A stretch of 64,000 nucleotides of DNA from the NCBI GenBank assembly GCA_016218825.1, contig JACRCV010000019.1, positions 37,039 through 101,038 on the forward strand. The letters run 5' to 3'. The stretch comes from Deltaproteobacteria bacterium. GTDB lineage: Bacteria > Myxococcota > XYA12-FULL-58-9. Below are positions 8,959 through 17,899 of the stretch, piece after piece (positions within the stretch are counted from its first letter, which is position 1; each line of letters opens with the position of its first letter). Under the pieces are notes generated by a model that worked only from the letters and a program-made list of their open reading frames with translations, did not search any database and was not told where the DNA came from. The translations under genes were made by a program, and so were the position numbers.

Positions 8959-10281
8959 ATGAATCGGCAACACCTTGTGTTGGGGGTGGCGCTGGCAACG
9001 GCCGCGGCCGCTTGCCGGAGCGACGAGACCGATCCACGACCGCCCACCGTGAGCCTGAGCCTCGGAGCCGTCGACGTGGCGGGAAGCCCGACCACGGCGG
9101 CGCTCCCGTTGAACCCCGCCACCGGCATGCTGGTCGTCGACTCGGAGAGCCCGTGTGCCGTCGTCATCACCGCGACGCCCAGTCCGGACACGCACGACCC
9201 GGTGCGCCTGCTTCACGAGGGCAGCGGCGACCCGAGCACCCTGGCGGTGTACTCGGACGTGCCGGTGCGGGACCCGTTGGCCGAGGTCATCTACAACCGC
9301 GGCGTCAACATCGCGCCGGCCTTCCACGCGCGTCCGGGGAGCGCCGGCGACGGCGCCGAGGTGATCGCGGTGCTCGTCGCCGTGCCGCAAGACGCCCTGA
9401 CGGCGCTCGCGACCTTCACCGCCAGAGTGGCGGACGCGGCGGGGCTCGGCTCCGAGGTGGAGGAGACGACGGTCGAGCTGGCCACCCCCTTCCCGCCGGA
9501 GGCTCGCGGCACGCTCCAAGCAGCGCCGACGCCGGGCGCGGGCGCGCTCACCGGCGTCCTGTTGCCGCAGCGGCTCGTCGGCGGCCACAGCGTGCTCACT
9601 TCCCCGGCCACGCCCTTTGCCCTCACCGTCGAGGTGCTGCCGAACCCGCAGTCGGGCCTGAAGCTCGATCTGGTCGACGAGGCGACCGGGCGCGGCGATC
9701 CCGCGACCCTCCTCGTCACGGTCGACGTCGCGCTCGGGGACCCACGGCAGGGAGGCGTAGACGCCGGCGAGAACCTGGCGCAGCGCTTCAACGCCGACGT
9801 CGCCCCGCTCGTCGACCCGGTGACCGGCGCCACGACCGTCGCTTTCGTGGCGGCGGCCGGCCTCGTGCCGCCGCCCGGCACCGCCACCTTCACCGTCCGA
9901 GTGGTCGACGTCGGCGGCCACCGTTCGCTGACCACCCGGGTCGCCCTGGACGTCTCGGCGGGCGCGTCGTTCTCCCGGGACGTGCAGCCGATCTTCACCG
10001 GCCTGTGCGCCCAATGCCACTTCTCGCCGTACGGGATGTCCCCCTCGCTCGCGCAAGGCACGAGCTACGCACAGATCGTCGGCGTCTTCGGCCAGCAGGT
10101 GGCGATGCCGATCGTTCAGCCGTTCACCCCGTCGCGGAGCTACCTCCTGCACAAGATCGCCGGGACCTTCGAGGACGTCGGCGGCGGCGGCGTGCGGATG
10201 CCGCGGTACTTGCCGCCGTTGAACGGCGTGGAGCTCGAGACCATCGAGGATTGGATCCTCTTGGGCGCGCCCAACGACTGA
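8959..10281 (+). CDS. Monoheme cytochrome c lipoprotein, MCO operon partner
   Basis: 440 residues from ATG 8959, with an alternative GTG at 8950 that overlaps the preceding stop as GTGTGA. Either way the gene is translationally coupled to subunit B1. A short signal peptide ends in AAAAC, a weak lipobox. Residues about 25-335 form an extended beta-rich region without recognised motifs. The C-terminal 110 residues form a cytochrome c domain: SFSRDVQPIF, heme motif CAQCH (Cys350-His354) and a downstream VRMP whose Met may be the sixth heme ligand, ending IEDWILLGAPND. The domain is homologous to the small cytochrome at 41750-42121. Position in the operon suggests that it passes electrons to or from the split oxidase; this is inference. 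Confidence 0.82.
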   Translation: MNRQHLVLGVALATAAAACRSDETDPRPPTVSLSLGAVDVAGSPTTAALPLNPATGMLVVDSESPCAVVITATPSPDTHDPVRLLHEGSGDPSTLAVYSDVPVRDPLAEVIYNRGVNIAPAFHARPGSAGDGAEVIAVLVAVPQDALTALATFTARVADAAGLGSEVEETTVELATPFPPEARGTLQAAPTPGAGALTGVLLPQRLVGGHSVLTSPATPFALTVEVLPNPQSGLKLDLVDEATGRGDPATLLVTVDVALGDPRQGGVDAGENLAQRFNADVAPLVDPVTGATTVAFVAAAGLVPPPGTATFTVRVVDVGGHRSLTTRVALDVSAGASFSRDVQPIFTGLCAQCHFSPYGMSPSLAQGTSYAQIVGVFGQQVAMPIVQPFTPSRSYLLHKIAGTFEDVGGGGVRMPRYLPPLNGVELETIEDWILLGAPND

Positions 10282-10359
10282 GCGCCGGCCGGAGTTTCGC
10301 CTTCGGGATCCAGCCGCGGGGCGCAGGCGTGAGATCGGAGCGCTGCGGTTGCGTGGCCG

Positions 10360-10884
10360 TCAACAGGCCGCGCGTTGTGCGAACCGCGCGGCGGCGTCGT
10401 CGTAGTCGCGGATCAGGAGGTCATGCTCACGCTTGAGCATCCTCAGGTGCTGCTCCTCCCACAGCGCCAGGCGGCGGTACATCTCCCGGACCCAGGCATC
10501 GGTCGCGGCGGTGGCGAGCGCGTCGTAGAAGCGAACGGCGTTGGCCTCGAGGTGCATCGCGAGCGACAGGGCGCTGATCTCGATGTGCGCCTCGTGCAGG
10601 CGGCTCCTAATGGCCGGTGAGAAGATCGGATCATCGGGCCCGAGCCGCGGCTCACCCAAGGCCGGGACGGTCTCCTCGGGCGGGCTCTCCTTGAGGAGCA
10701 AACCACGGCAGGCGCGGAGATAACGCACGTGCTCCAGCTCGTCCTCGGCCAAGGTCTCGAACACGACCCGCCCACCTTCGTCGCGGGTGTTCCTGGCTGC
10801 GATCTGGTAAAAGTGGTAGCCGTCGGTCTCGGCCTGAATCGCCTGGTCGATGCCGGCGAGCATGCCCTCCTGGGTCGTGTCCAT
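10360..10884 (-). CDS. Rubrerythrin-like / ferritin-like diiron protein
   Basis: 174 residues from ATG 10884, preceded by AAGGCAGA; a longer start at 10929 has its AG-rich site directly against the ATG and is less likely. It is a four-helix ferritin-like protein with a full set of candidate diiron ligands: Glu19 (QAETDGYHFY), Glu49-x-x-His52 (EDELEHVRYL), Glu113 (LEANAVRFY) and Glu143-x-x-His146 (WEEQHLRML). There is no C-terminal rubredoxin Cys4 site. Such proteins act in peroxide or iron stress. It lies convergent to the MCO/cytochrome operon and beside an RpoH-like sigma factor. The exact reaction cannot be assigned. Confidence 0.82.
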   Translation of the reverse strand: MDTTQEGMLAGIDQAIQAETDGYHFYQIAARNTRDEGGRVVFETLAEDELEHVRYLRACRGLLLKESPPEETVPALGEPRLGPDDPIFSPAIRSRLHEAHIEISALSLAMHLEANAVRFYDALATAATDAWVREMYRRLALWEEQHLRMLKREHDLLIRDYDDAAARFAQRAAC

Positions 10885-11081
10885 GTCGTCTGCCTTTCCG
10901 GCCAGCGTGGCCAGTCCCCCTCCGCTCATCCTCTGGGGACTGCTGAAACGGTGTACATTCGCCGCCGCAATTCAACCGGCGCCTTGCCAGGGCCCCACGG
11001 CTGCCTACCGCACGCAGCAGGCCCCGACTGTCCGGGCCGACCCTGACGGCAGCTCCTCGAGCTTGGCGGCGGTGGACCGGC

Positions 11082-11984
11082 TCAGCCGGCCGCGGCGAGC
11101 CCGCGGGCCTCGAGCCCGGCGCGCAGGCGCTGCAAGACGGAGCCTTCGATCTGCCGCACGCGCTCGCGCGAGACGCCTAGGCAGCGGGCGATCTGCTGCA
11201 GGGTCTTGGGCTGCTGCGAGCGCAGACGATGCTCCAGGACGTAGGCCTGCTTCTCCGACGCCAGGGGGGCGACGGCGTGGAGCTCGCGCTGCAACATCGC
11301 GCCGGCCTCACGCTTGGCCACCACCTCATCGGCGGCCGGCGTCGCCGCCGGGAGGTGATCGATGCGGCAATCGTGCCCGTCCTCGCCCAGCTGCTGGTCG
11401 AGCGACACGTCGCGACCCGCCAGGCGGGCGCCCATGGATTGGACGTCGCACTCGCGGACGCCGAGACGATCGGCGACCTCGCCGCTCGAGGCGGATCGGC
11501 CGGCGCCTTGCGCCGCGTCTGCCTTCGACTGCGTCGCCCTGAGCGAGAAGAAGAGCCGGCGCTGGACCTGAGTCGTGCCGATCTTCACCATCGACCAGGT
11601 GTGCATCGCGGACGCGCGCATGTAGGCCCGGATCCACCAGACCGCGTACGACACGAGGCGGTGACCGCACTCCGGATCGAACCGCTTGACCGCCACCATG
11701 AGGCCGAGGTTGCCTTCCTGCACCAGGTCCAGGAACGGAACGCCGTAGCCACGAAATTCCTGAGCAATCCTGAGCACGAAGCGGAGATTGCCCTGCACCA
11801 GCTGCTGCGCGTACTTGCTGTCCTGGGTTTCTACGTACTTACGCGCGAGTTGACGTTCTTCCTCGGCGGTCAACAGTGGGATCCGACCGACCTCGGCCAT
11901 GTAGCGTGCGACCATCGGGTCGTCGCTGGTCCCCCAAGCCGCCTCGTGCCGCCCCGTCTTGCTCGATCGCCGTTGCGCTTCCAT
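11082..11984 (-). CDS. RpoH-like group 3 sigma-70 factor
   Basis: 300 residues. Order: region 1.2 (DDPMVARYMAEVGRIPLLT), region 2 with the core-binding and -10 recognition helices (GNLRFVLRIAQEFRGYG, DLVQEGNLGLMVAVKRFD, YAVWWIRAYM), then QVQRRLFFSLRATQSK, which closely matches the RpoH box that marks heat-shock sigma factors. Region 4 ends with the -35 helix-turn-helix (IARCLGVSRERVRQIE). The family directs RNA polymerase to stress promoters. In myxobacteria related factors (SigB/SigC type) act in starvation and development, so classical heat shock is only one option. It is divergent from the hybrid kinase at 12270. I see no anti-sigma gene beside it. Confidence 0.9.
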   Translation of the reverse strand: MEAQRRSSKTGRHEAAWGTSDDPMVARYMAEVGRIPLLTAEEERQLARKYVETQDSKYAQQLVQGNLRFVLRIAQEFRGYGVPFLDLVQEGNLGLMVAVKRFDPECGHRLVSYAVWWIRAYMRASAMHTWSMVKIGTTQVQRRLFFSLRATQSKADAAQGAGRSASSGEVADRLGVRECDVQSMGARLAGRDVSLDQQLGEDGHDCRIDHLPAATPAADEVVAKREAGAMLQRELHAVAPLASEKQAYVLEHRLRSQQPKTLQQIARCLGVSRERVRQIEGSVLQRLRAGLEARGLAAAG

Positions 11985-12269
11985 TCGTGCCTGCCTTTCC
12001 TGCTCCGGTCGGCCACCCGCTGTGACCGTCCTTGGCTTGTCACTCCACCAATGGCGCGAGCCCGAACCGGGTGCGCGCTCGATGTATTTTCATTACCGTT
12101 GCCCGATCACGACACCAATCGGGCGCCGCCGGTTTGATGCGCAGGGCGCACGACCAGACCGGCCTAGGAAAACGCCTGAACGCAGAACGCTTCCCCAGCG
12201 GCGCGCTTGACGGCGGCCAAAGACGACGCACTCCTTTGGTAGCGGCGATCAACGACCTGGGAGCGGTAG

Positions 12270-15200
12270 ATGGAGACGTTGCTGCCTGACGATCCCGGCA
12301 CCTCAGGTGCCGCGCGGGCTGAGCCTGACTCCGAGGGCATCGGCTCGCGCTCGGGGACCGGCGGCACAAAGACGGCGGGCCGGCAAAGCGCGGACTCGGC
12401 TCCGCCGCTCGGTCGAGGCGACGCTGCCGGTCCCGCGCCATCGAGCACCGCCGCACGTCTGGCGCGATTCGCCACGTTTGTGGTCTTCGCCGTCGCGGCG
12501 CTCGCGACGCTCGGCGGCATCCTCGACGTCGCCCCGCTCGCGGGCTTCGTGGCCGATCACCAGTCCATGAGCATGCCCTCGGCCATCGGCTTTCTGGTCA
12601 TCGCCGCAGAGCTCGTGGCCCTCATCGAGCGCCCGGCCTGGCCCGGCGCGCGGGTGCTCACCCTGTTGCCCGGGCTCGTCGTCGGCACCCTGGCTCTCGG
12701 GCTCATCGCCGGCGAGGCCTTCACCGGCCGTACGGCCGCCATCGCCGCCATCCCGTTCGGGGGCCAGGCATGGGCAGCGCCGCCCTTGTTGACCGCAGCG
12801 CTCTTCGCGCTGACCGGCGCCGCCCTGACGCTGCTCGCGACCCACCGCCGTGGCGCCACCGCGCTCGCCCACGCCCTGCTCATCCCGATCGCCGTCGCGA
12901 GCCAGGTGGTGGTCGTCAGCGACCTGTTGGACGTCCAGACGCTCCATGAGATCAAGGCGGCGTCGATCGCGATGAACACCGGCCTCGCCTTCGCGGCCGC
13001 GAGCCTCGCGATGTTCGCGCTCGCGCCCGGCACCTGGCTGACCCGGCCGTTCGTCGACGACCCGGCCGGTCGCTTCATGGCCCGCCGCCTCCTGCCCGGC
13101 CTGCTCCTCGTCCCCCTCATCGTCGGCTGGGCACGGCTCTACGGCGAGCGCACCGCGCTCTTCACCTCGGAGGTCGGCGTCGTCCTCGTGGCCGCCACCT
13201 ACGGGGTCGTCCTGGTCGGCTTCTTGTGGCTCGCGGCCAAGACCGTCAATCGGGCGCACCACGATCTGCGCGCCAGCGCCGCGCGCTTCCAGCTGTTGAC
13301 CGAGACCGCCGGCGAGCTCTTGCGCTCCGCGGAGCCCGAGCGCGCGGTGCGCTCGCTCTGCCATCGGGTGATGACGCACCTCGACTGCCACGTCTTCATG
13401 AGCTTCCTGGTCGACGAGGCCCGCGGCCTGTTCCACTTGAACGAGTACGCCGGCATCTCCGCCGAACAGGCGCGGCAGGTCGAGTGGGTCGACGACCGCG
13501 CCGCGATGTGCGGCGTCGTCGCCCGCCGCGGCCACGGGCCCGTCGCCCAACAGCTCCGCGTGCACCCCGCTGCGCGCGCCGAGGTCGCCACGGCGTGCGG
13601 CATGCGGGCGCATGCGTGCCACCCCCTCCTCGGGGTCGGCGGCAAGATGCTCGGCACCCTCTCCTTCGGCACCCGCAGCCGTGACACCTTCAGCGCCGAC
13701 GACCTGTCTCTGATGAAGGCGGCCACCGATCAGGTCGCCGCCGCCGTGACCCGCGGCGCCACCGAGCAGGCCTTGCGGCGGCTCAACAGTGAGCTCGAGG
13801 GCCGGGTCGTCCAACAGACCACCGAGCTCAACCGGACCTACCAATCGGTAACCGCCGAGCGCCGCCGGCTCTACGACGTGCTCGAGATCTTGCCGGTCTC
13901 CGTCGTCCTGCTCACCCGTGATCACCACGTCCCGTTCGCCAACCGCACCTTCCGGGAGCGCTTCGGTGAGCCGCACGACCGTCTCTGCTACGACTACCTC
14001 TTCGGCCGCACCGCGCCGTGCGAGACTTGCGAGTCCTTCAAGACCTTGAGCACGCGCGCGCCCCATCGCTGGGAGTGGACCGGGCCGGACGGCCGCCACT
14101 ACGAGGTCGTCGACTTCCCGTTCAGCGACAGCGACGGCACCACCCTGGTCCTGGAGATGGGCATCGACGTCACCGAGCGCAGACGGGCCGAGGCCGACTT
14201 GCGCGCCGCCAACCTCGCGGCCGAAGAGCGCAGCGACCAGCTGCGGACCCTGGCCTCCGAGCTGACTCTCACCGAGCAGCGCGAGCGCCAGCGACTGGCC
14301 GACCTCCTGCACGACGGCTTGCAGCAACTCCTGGTCGGCGCCAAGTTCCGCCTCGGCGCGCTCCACCGAATCAAGGAGCGTCGCGTCCGCGACACCGCCC
14401 GCGCCGTCAGCGATCTCCTCACCGAGTCGATCGAGACCTCGCGGTCGCTCACCTACGAGCTCAGCCCGCCGGTCCTGGCTCAGAGCGGGCTCGGCCCAGC
14501 CCTGCATTGGCTCACGACCTGGATGGGCGACAAGCATGGGCTCGCCGTCGACCTCGAGATCGCCTGCGCCGCCGACACCCTCGACGCCCTCGGCGTAGAC
14601 CTTGCCGTCCTCTTGTTCATGGGGACACGCGAGCTCTTGTTCAACGTCGTCAAGCACGCGGGCGTCCAAGCGGCCCGAGTGCGCGTCAGCACCGACGCGG
14701 GGGCGCTATGCGTCGCGGTGACCGACGGCGGCCAGGGGTTCGATCCCTCGCTGATCCGCGCCGCCGGCGGCAAGGCCGGCGGCTTCGGCCTGTTCAGCCT
14801 GAACGAGCGCCTGCGCCTGCTCGGCGGCCGCATGGAGATCGACAGCGCCCCGGGTCGCGGCAGTCGCTTCCGCCTGGTGGCGCCGGCAACCCCTGCCAAG
14901 GACATGCCGGTGTCGCGCGCGGCGACGGCCGCGAGTCACGCCGCGACGCCGAGCCCCGAGTCCGCGGCCAAGTCACAAAAGATCCGGGTGATGCTCGTGG
15001 ACGACCACGAGGTCATGCGCCAGGGCCTGGCCGAGCTCCTGGCCGGCGAGAACGACCTCGAGATCGTGGGTGAGGCGGCGGACGGCAGGGCCGGCATCGC
15101 GCTCCTCTCGAAGGTTCGCCCGGACGTCGTGCTCATGGATGTCAACATGCCCGGTTTGAGCGGCGTCGAGACCACGACGATCATCCACACCGAGCGTCCC

Positions 15201-15395
15201 GACGTGCGGATCATCGGCCTGTCGATGTTCGAGGAGGACGAGATGGCCGCCGCCATGTTCGCCGCCGGCGCCGAGGCCTACTTCGTCAAGTCGGCGCCGA
15301 CGACCGCGCTCGTCCAGGCGATCCGGAGCGGCGCGACGCACGCGCCGCCGGCGCTCGAGTCAAAGCCGCGGACGCGGCGATCGCCTTGCCCCTGA
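12270..15395 (+). CDS. Hybrid sensor histidine kinase: membrane sensor, GAF, PAS, HisKA_3, HATPase, receiver
   Basis: 1041 residues, start supported by GGGAG before ATG. About eight hydrophobic segments (roughly 65-325) form a membrane sensor. A GAF-like domain (about 345-490) and a PAS domain (about 530-640, with the Cys-containing segment APCETCES) follow. The kinase core is NarX/LiaS-type: LLHDGLQQLL with phospho-acceptor His681, N-box NVVKHAG (Asn792) and a GFGLFSLNERLRLLGG ATP lid. The C-terminal receiver has VDDHE and phospho-Asp957 (VVLMDVNMPG), with a Lys in YFVKSA. It resembles a NarL-type receiver, but the protein stops with no helix-turn-helix. Output must therefore go through another protein. 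No separate response regulator lies nearby. Confidence 0.9.
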   Translation: METLLPDDPGTSGAARAEPDSEGIGSRSGTGGTKTAGRQSADSAPPLGRGDAAGPAPSSTAARLARFATFVVFAVAALATLGGILDVAPLAGFVADHQSMSMPSAIGFLVIAAELVALIERPAWPGARVLTLLPGLVVGTLALGLIAGEAFTGRTAAIAAIPFGGQAWAAPPLLTAALFALTGAALTLLATHRRGATALAHALLIPIAVASQVVVVSDLLDVQTLHEIKAASIAMNTGLAFAAASLAMFALAPGTWLTRPFVDDPAGRFMARRLLPGLLLVPLIVGWARLYGERTALFTSEVGVVLVAATYGVVLVGFLWLAAKTVNRAHHDLRASAARFQLLTETAGELLRSAEPERAVRSLCHRVMTHLDCHVFMSFLVDEARGLFHLNEYAGISAEQARQVEWVDDRAAMCGVVARRGHGPVAQQLRVHPAARAEVATACGMRAHACHPLLGVGGKMLGTLSFGTRSRDTFSADDLSLMKAATDQVAAAVTRGATEQALRRLNSELEGRVVQQTTELNRTYQSVTAERRRLYDVLEILPVSVVLLTRDHHVPFANRTFRERFGEPHDRLCYDYLFGRTAPCETCESFKTLSTRAPHRWEWTGPDGRHYEVVDFPFSDSDGTTLVLEMGIDVTERRRAEADLRAANLAAEERSDQLRTLASELTLTEQRERQRLADLLHDGLQQLLVGAKFRLGALHRIKERRVRDTARAVSDLLTESIETSRSLTYELSPPVLAQSGLGPALHWLTTWMGDKHGLAVDLEIACAADTLDALGVDLAVLLFMGTRELLFNVVKHAGVQAARVRVSTDAGALCVAVTDGGQGFDPSLIRAAGGKAGGFGLFSLNERLRLLGGRMEIDSAPGRGSRFRLVAPATPAKDMPVSRAATAASHAATPSPESAAKSQKIRVMLVDDHEVMRQGLAELLAGENDLEIVGEAADGRAGIALLSKVRPDVVLMDVNMPGLSGVETTTIIHTERPDVRIIGLSMFEEDEMAAAMFAAGAEAYFVKSAPTTALVQAIRSGATHAPPALESKPRTRRSPCP

Positions 15396-15522
15396 GCCCA
15401 GAGTCGCGGCGCGCGCCGCCGACGACCAATCTCGCACCTGGTCGTTGCGAGCCTCCAGTCCTGACCTAGCTTACCCACTGGACAGCGGCGGGCCGCCGGG
15501 CACGGCGGCGGGGAGGTGCAAC

Positions 15523-16728
15523 ATGCACGGCCATGACCTTCAATGGTGTATCTCGAGCAAAGAGTGGAGTCGGCGTGACGCGTTGACGCTCGGTGGCGTC
15601 GGGCTCGCGACCCTGTCGTTGCGCTCGGTCGCCTGCCACGCCGCTCTCGGCGGACCGCTCGACCCCGAGCTGTCGATCGGCGAGGCGCTCGTCGAGATGA
15701 TCGACGGGGAGCTGGTGTACGCCTGGGCGTTCGGCGACCCGCGGCGCGGCCCCAGTGTTCCCGGGCCGGTGCTCGAGGCGTTCGCCGGCCAGGAGCTGCA
15801 GGTCACCGTCACCAACACGCTGTCGACCCCGCACGCCTTCGCGGTCCTCGGCACACCGATCGCGACCAAACCGATCGCGCCCGGCGCCACCGAGACCCTG
15901 ACCTTCCGCGCCCCGCCGGCCGGGACCTACCTCTACGTCGACCCGCTCTCGGCGCCGGTGAACCGACTCATGGGGCTGCACGGGGCGATGGTGGTTCTGC
16001 CGGAGGAGCGAGCGGGCACGCCCTACAGCGCCCCGACACCCGCCGTCGCCAGGCTCTTCGGCGACCTCGGGACGACCGAGCACTTCCCCGGCGAGCCGTG
16101 GCAGAGCGACCGCTCGCGGGTGTGGCTGTTCGGCTCGGTCGACTTGCGCCTCCCCGACTCCATCAGCCGCGGTGCGACGTTCGACATGAACGAGTTCCTG
16201 CCCGGCTACTTCACCATCAACGGCCTCTCCGGCGCGTTCGCCTCGCATGACCCCGAGACGATCCCCAAGGGCAGACTCGGCGAGCCCCACCTCGTCCGCA
16301 TCCTGAACGCCGGCATGGCCGCCCACTCGCCCCACTTCCACGCCAACCACGTCTACGTCCTGGCCAGGAACAACGTCGTCCAGGAGAACGTCGTCCTCGT
16401 CGACTCGTTCACGGTCGGACCGACCGAGCGGGTCGACGTGCTCCTGCCGTTCATGCGACCGCCCGACGTCGCCGGCGATCCGCAGACCCCGCTGCGTGAC
16501 CTCGTCAAGCACGAGCTCGGGATGAGGCTGGGCACGCCGCAACGTCCGCTCGCCTACCCGATGCACTGCCACATGGAGATGTCGCAGACCGCCGCCGGCG
16601 GCAACTACCCCCAGGGGCTCGTGACCCACTGGGAAATCACCGGCGACCTGGACGGTGTGGATTTCCCGGAATCGGAGCTGGAGAGCCAGTCCACGGGTGG
16701 AGACCGCCATGACCATTCCAGTCATTAG
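15523..16728 (+). CDS. Multicopper oxidase-like subunit A2, Tat-exported
   Basis: 401 residues. ATG 15523 has GGGAGG about 6 bases upstream; the frame is open earlier without such a site. The N-terminus carries a twin-arginine motif (SRRDALTL) and a hydrophobic stretch, so Tat export is likely. As in A1, the first unit lacks HWH/HxH ligands (TPHAFAVLG; YLYVDPLSAPVNRLMGLHG). The C-terminal unit retains AHSPHFHANH (His268/271/273) and MHCHMEMSQTAAGGNY (His348, Cys349, His350). Here the HCH motif is intact, unlike MHDHC in A1. The C-terminus overlaps the start of subunit B2 by 20 bases, so the two are co-translated. It is the paralogue of 6099-7541. Confidence 0.82.
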   Translation: MHGHDLQWCISSKEWSRRDALTLGGVGLATLSLRSVACHAALGGPLDPELSIGEALVEMIDGELVYAWAFGDPRRGPSVPGPVLEAFAGQELQVTVTNTLSTPHAFAVLGTPIATKPIAPGATETLTFRAPPAGTYLYVDPLSAPVNRLMGLHGAMVVLPEERAGTPYSAPTPAVARLFGDLGTTEHFPGEPWQSDRSRVWLFGSVDLRLPDSISRGATFDMNEFLPGYFTINGLSGAFASHDPETIPKGRLGEPHLVRILNAGMAAHSPHFHANHVYVLARNNVVQENVVLVDSFTVGPTERVDVLLPFMRPPDVAGDPQTPLRDLVKHELGMRLGTPQRPLAYPMHCHMEMSQTAAGGNYPQGLVTHWEITGDLDGVDFPESELESQSTGGDRHDHSSH

Positions 16729-17791
16729 CCGCATGCCGATGCCCACCGAGGAGTCGGCGGCCTTCTTCAAGCACGTCTGCCCGCCGACCTTCGCCGGCGA
16801 CAACCCCGACCCGGTAGAGCCGACGGTACGCATCGCCCGGGACCTGGTCGTCGACTTCGCGCTCGCCCTGCCGGAAGGCGACAGCGTGCCGATGTGGATC
16901 ATCGAGGACCCGGAGGACGCGAGGCTCGGTCGCCAGTTTCCCTCCAAGCTCATCCGCCTCAGGGAAGGCGACGTCGTCCATGCGAAGGTAGGCGCCAAGA
17001 AGAACACCCACACGATTCATTGGCACGGCATCGAGCCCACGCCGATGAACGACGGGGTGGGCAAGCACTCCTTCGAGGTCGGCGCGAGCTTCGTCTATCA
17101 GTTCTGCGCGCGCCAGGCCGGCACCTACTTCTACCACTGTCACAAGAACACGCCGCTGCACTTCGAGATGGGCCTCTACGGCCTGCTCATCGTCGATCCG
17201 CCGGAGGGGCAAGGCGTCGTGACGCGCTTGGCGCCCGAGCAGGGTCACCGGGAGCACTACGACGTCGAGGCCTTCTGGGTGCCGGACGAGATCGACCGAC
17301 GCTGGCACGAGCTCGGCCACGAGGCCTTCATGCAGAAGTGTGACGAGGCCGACCCGGTGCGCCGGGACGACTTCAGCCACGGCGGCATCCTGAACGATTT
17401 CCGGCCCGACGTCTTCCTGGTGACCGGCGTGCCGGCCGCCAGGCGCGACCCGAAGATCGTCGATCCCCGCGTCGCCGTCTCGGCGCACGCCGGCCAGACC
17501 ATTCTCCTGCGGGTCCTCAACGCCGGTTACACCGTGCAGCGGTTCACGCTCGACCTCGACGCCGAGGTCATCGCCATGGACGGCCGGCCGCTGGGAGTGC
17601 CACCCTACGGCGTGTACTCCTCCCCGTTCACGCTGCCGGCCAGGACGCCGTTCCAGCTGACCTCGGCCATGCGCTGGGAGCTCCTGCTCAAGCCGACCGT
17701 CCCCGGCACCTACCCGGCGCAGGTGGAGTACTTCCACTGGGTCACCGGCAAGAGGCTGGCGACGGTGAGGACCCAGATCAAGGTCCTGTGA
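16709..17791 (+). CDS. Multicopper oxidase-like subunit B2, no signal peptide
   Basis: 360 residues from ATG 16709, with GGTGGAGA upstream; it begins inside the end of subunit A2. No signal peptide is visible (MTIPVISRMPMPTEE). Copper motifs: HTIHWHGIEPTPMNDGVG (His101, His104, His106) and YHCHKNTPLHFEMGLYG (His143, Cys144, His145, His151, with Met154 as a possible axial ligand). The segment around WHG and the MNDGVG that follows are nearly identical to B1. The C-terminal cupredoxin unit lacks HCHxxxH. Compared with B1 the protein is about 90 residues shorter, mainly in the N-terminal region and loops. Partnering with A2 is inferred from ligand complementarity and the gene overlap. The substrate is unknown. 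Confidence 0.82.
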   Translation: MTIPVISRMPMPTEESAAFFKHVCPPTFAGDNPDPVEPTVRIARDLVVDFALALPEGDSVPMWIIEDPEDARLGRQFPSKLIRLREGDVVHAKVGAKKNTHTIHWHGIEPTPMNDGVGKHSFEVGASFVYQFCARQAGTYFYHCHKNTPLHFEMGLYGLLIVDPPEGQGVVTRLAPEQGHREHYDVEAFWVPDEIDRRWHELGHEAFMQKCDEADPVRRDDFSHGGILNDFRPDVFLVTGVPAARRDPKIVDPRVAVSAHAGQTILLRVLNAGYTVQRFTLDLDAEVIAMDGRPLGVPPYGVYSSPFTLPARTPFQLTSAMRWELLLKPTVPGTYPAQVEYFHWVTGKRLATVRTQIKVL

Positions 17792-17899
17792 GTGCGCGTC
17801 GCGGTCGCGGTCTCGACAACACCCACCTTCGTGCACATGGTTCCCGCGATTCTTCCGCAACACCCGACGTGTGCCCGACGGGCAAGAGAGGGGGCTCTC

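Noticed and set aside
12303..14669. A minus-strand open frame of 788 codons opposite the hybrid kinase
   Set aside because: The plus strand has a complete kinase with all catalytic motifs; the antisense frame shows no recognisable domain.
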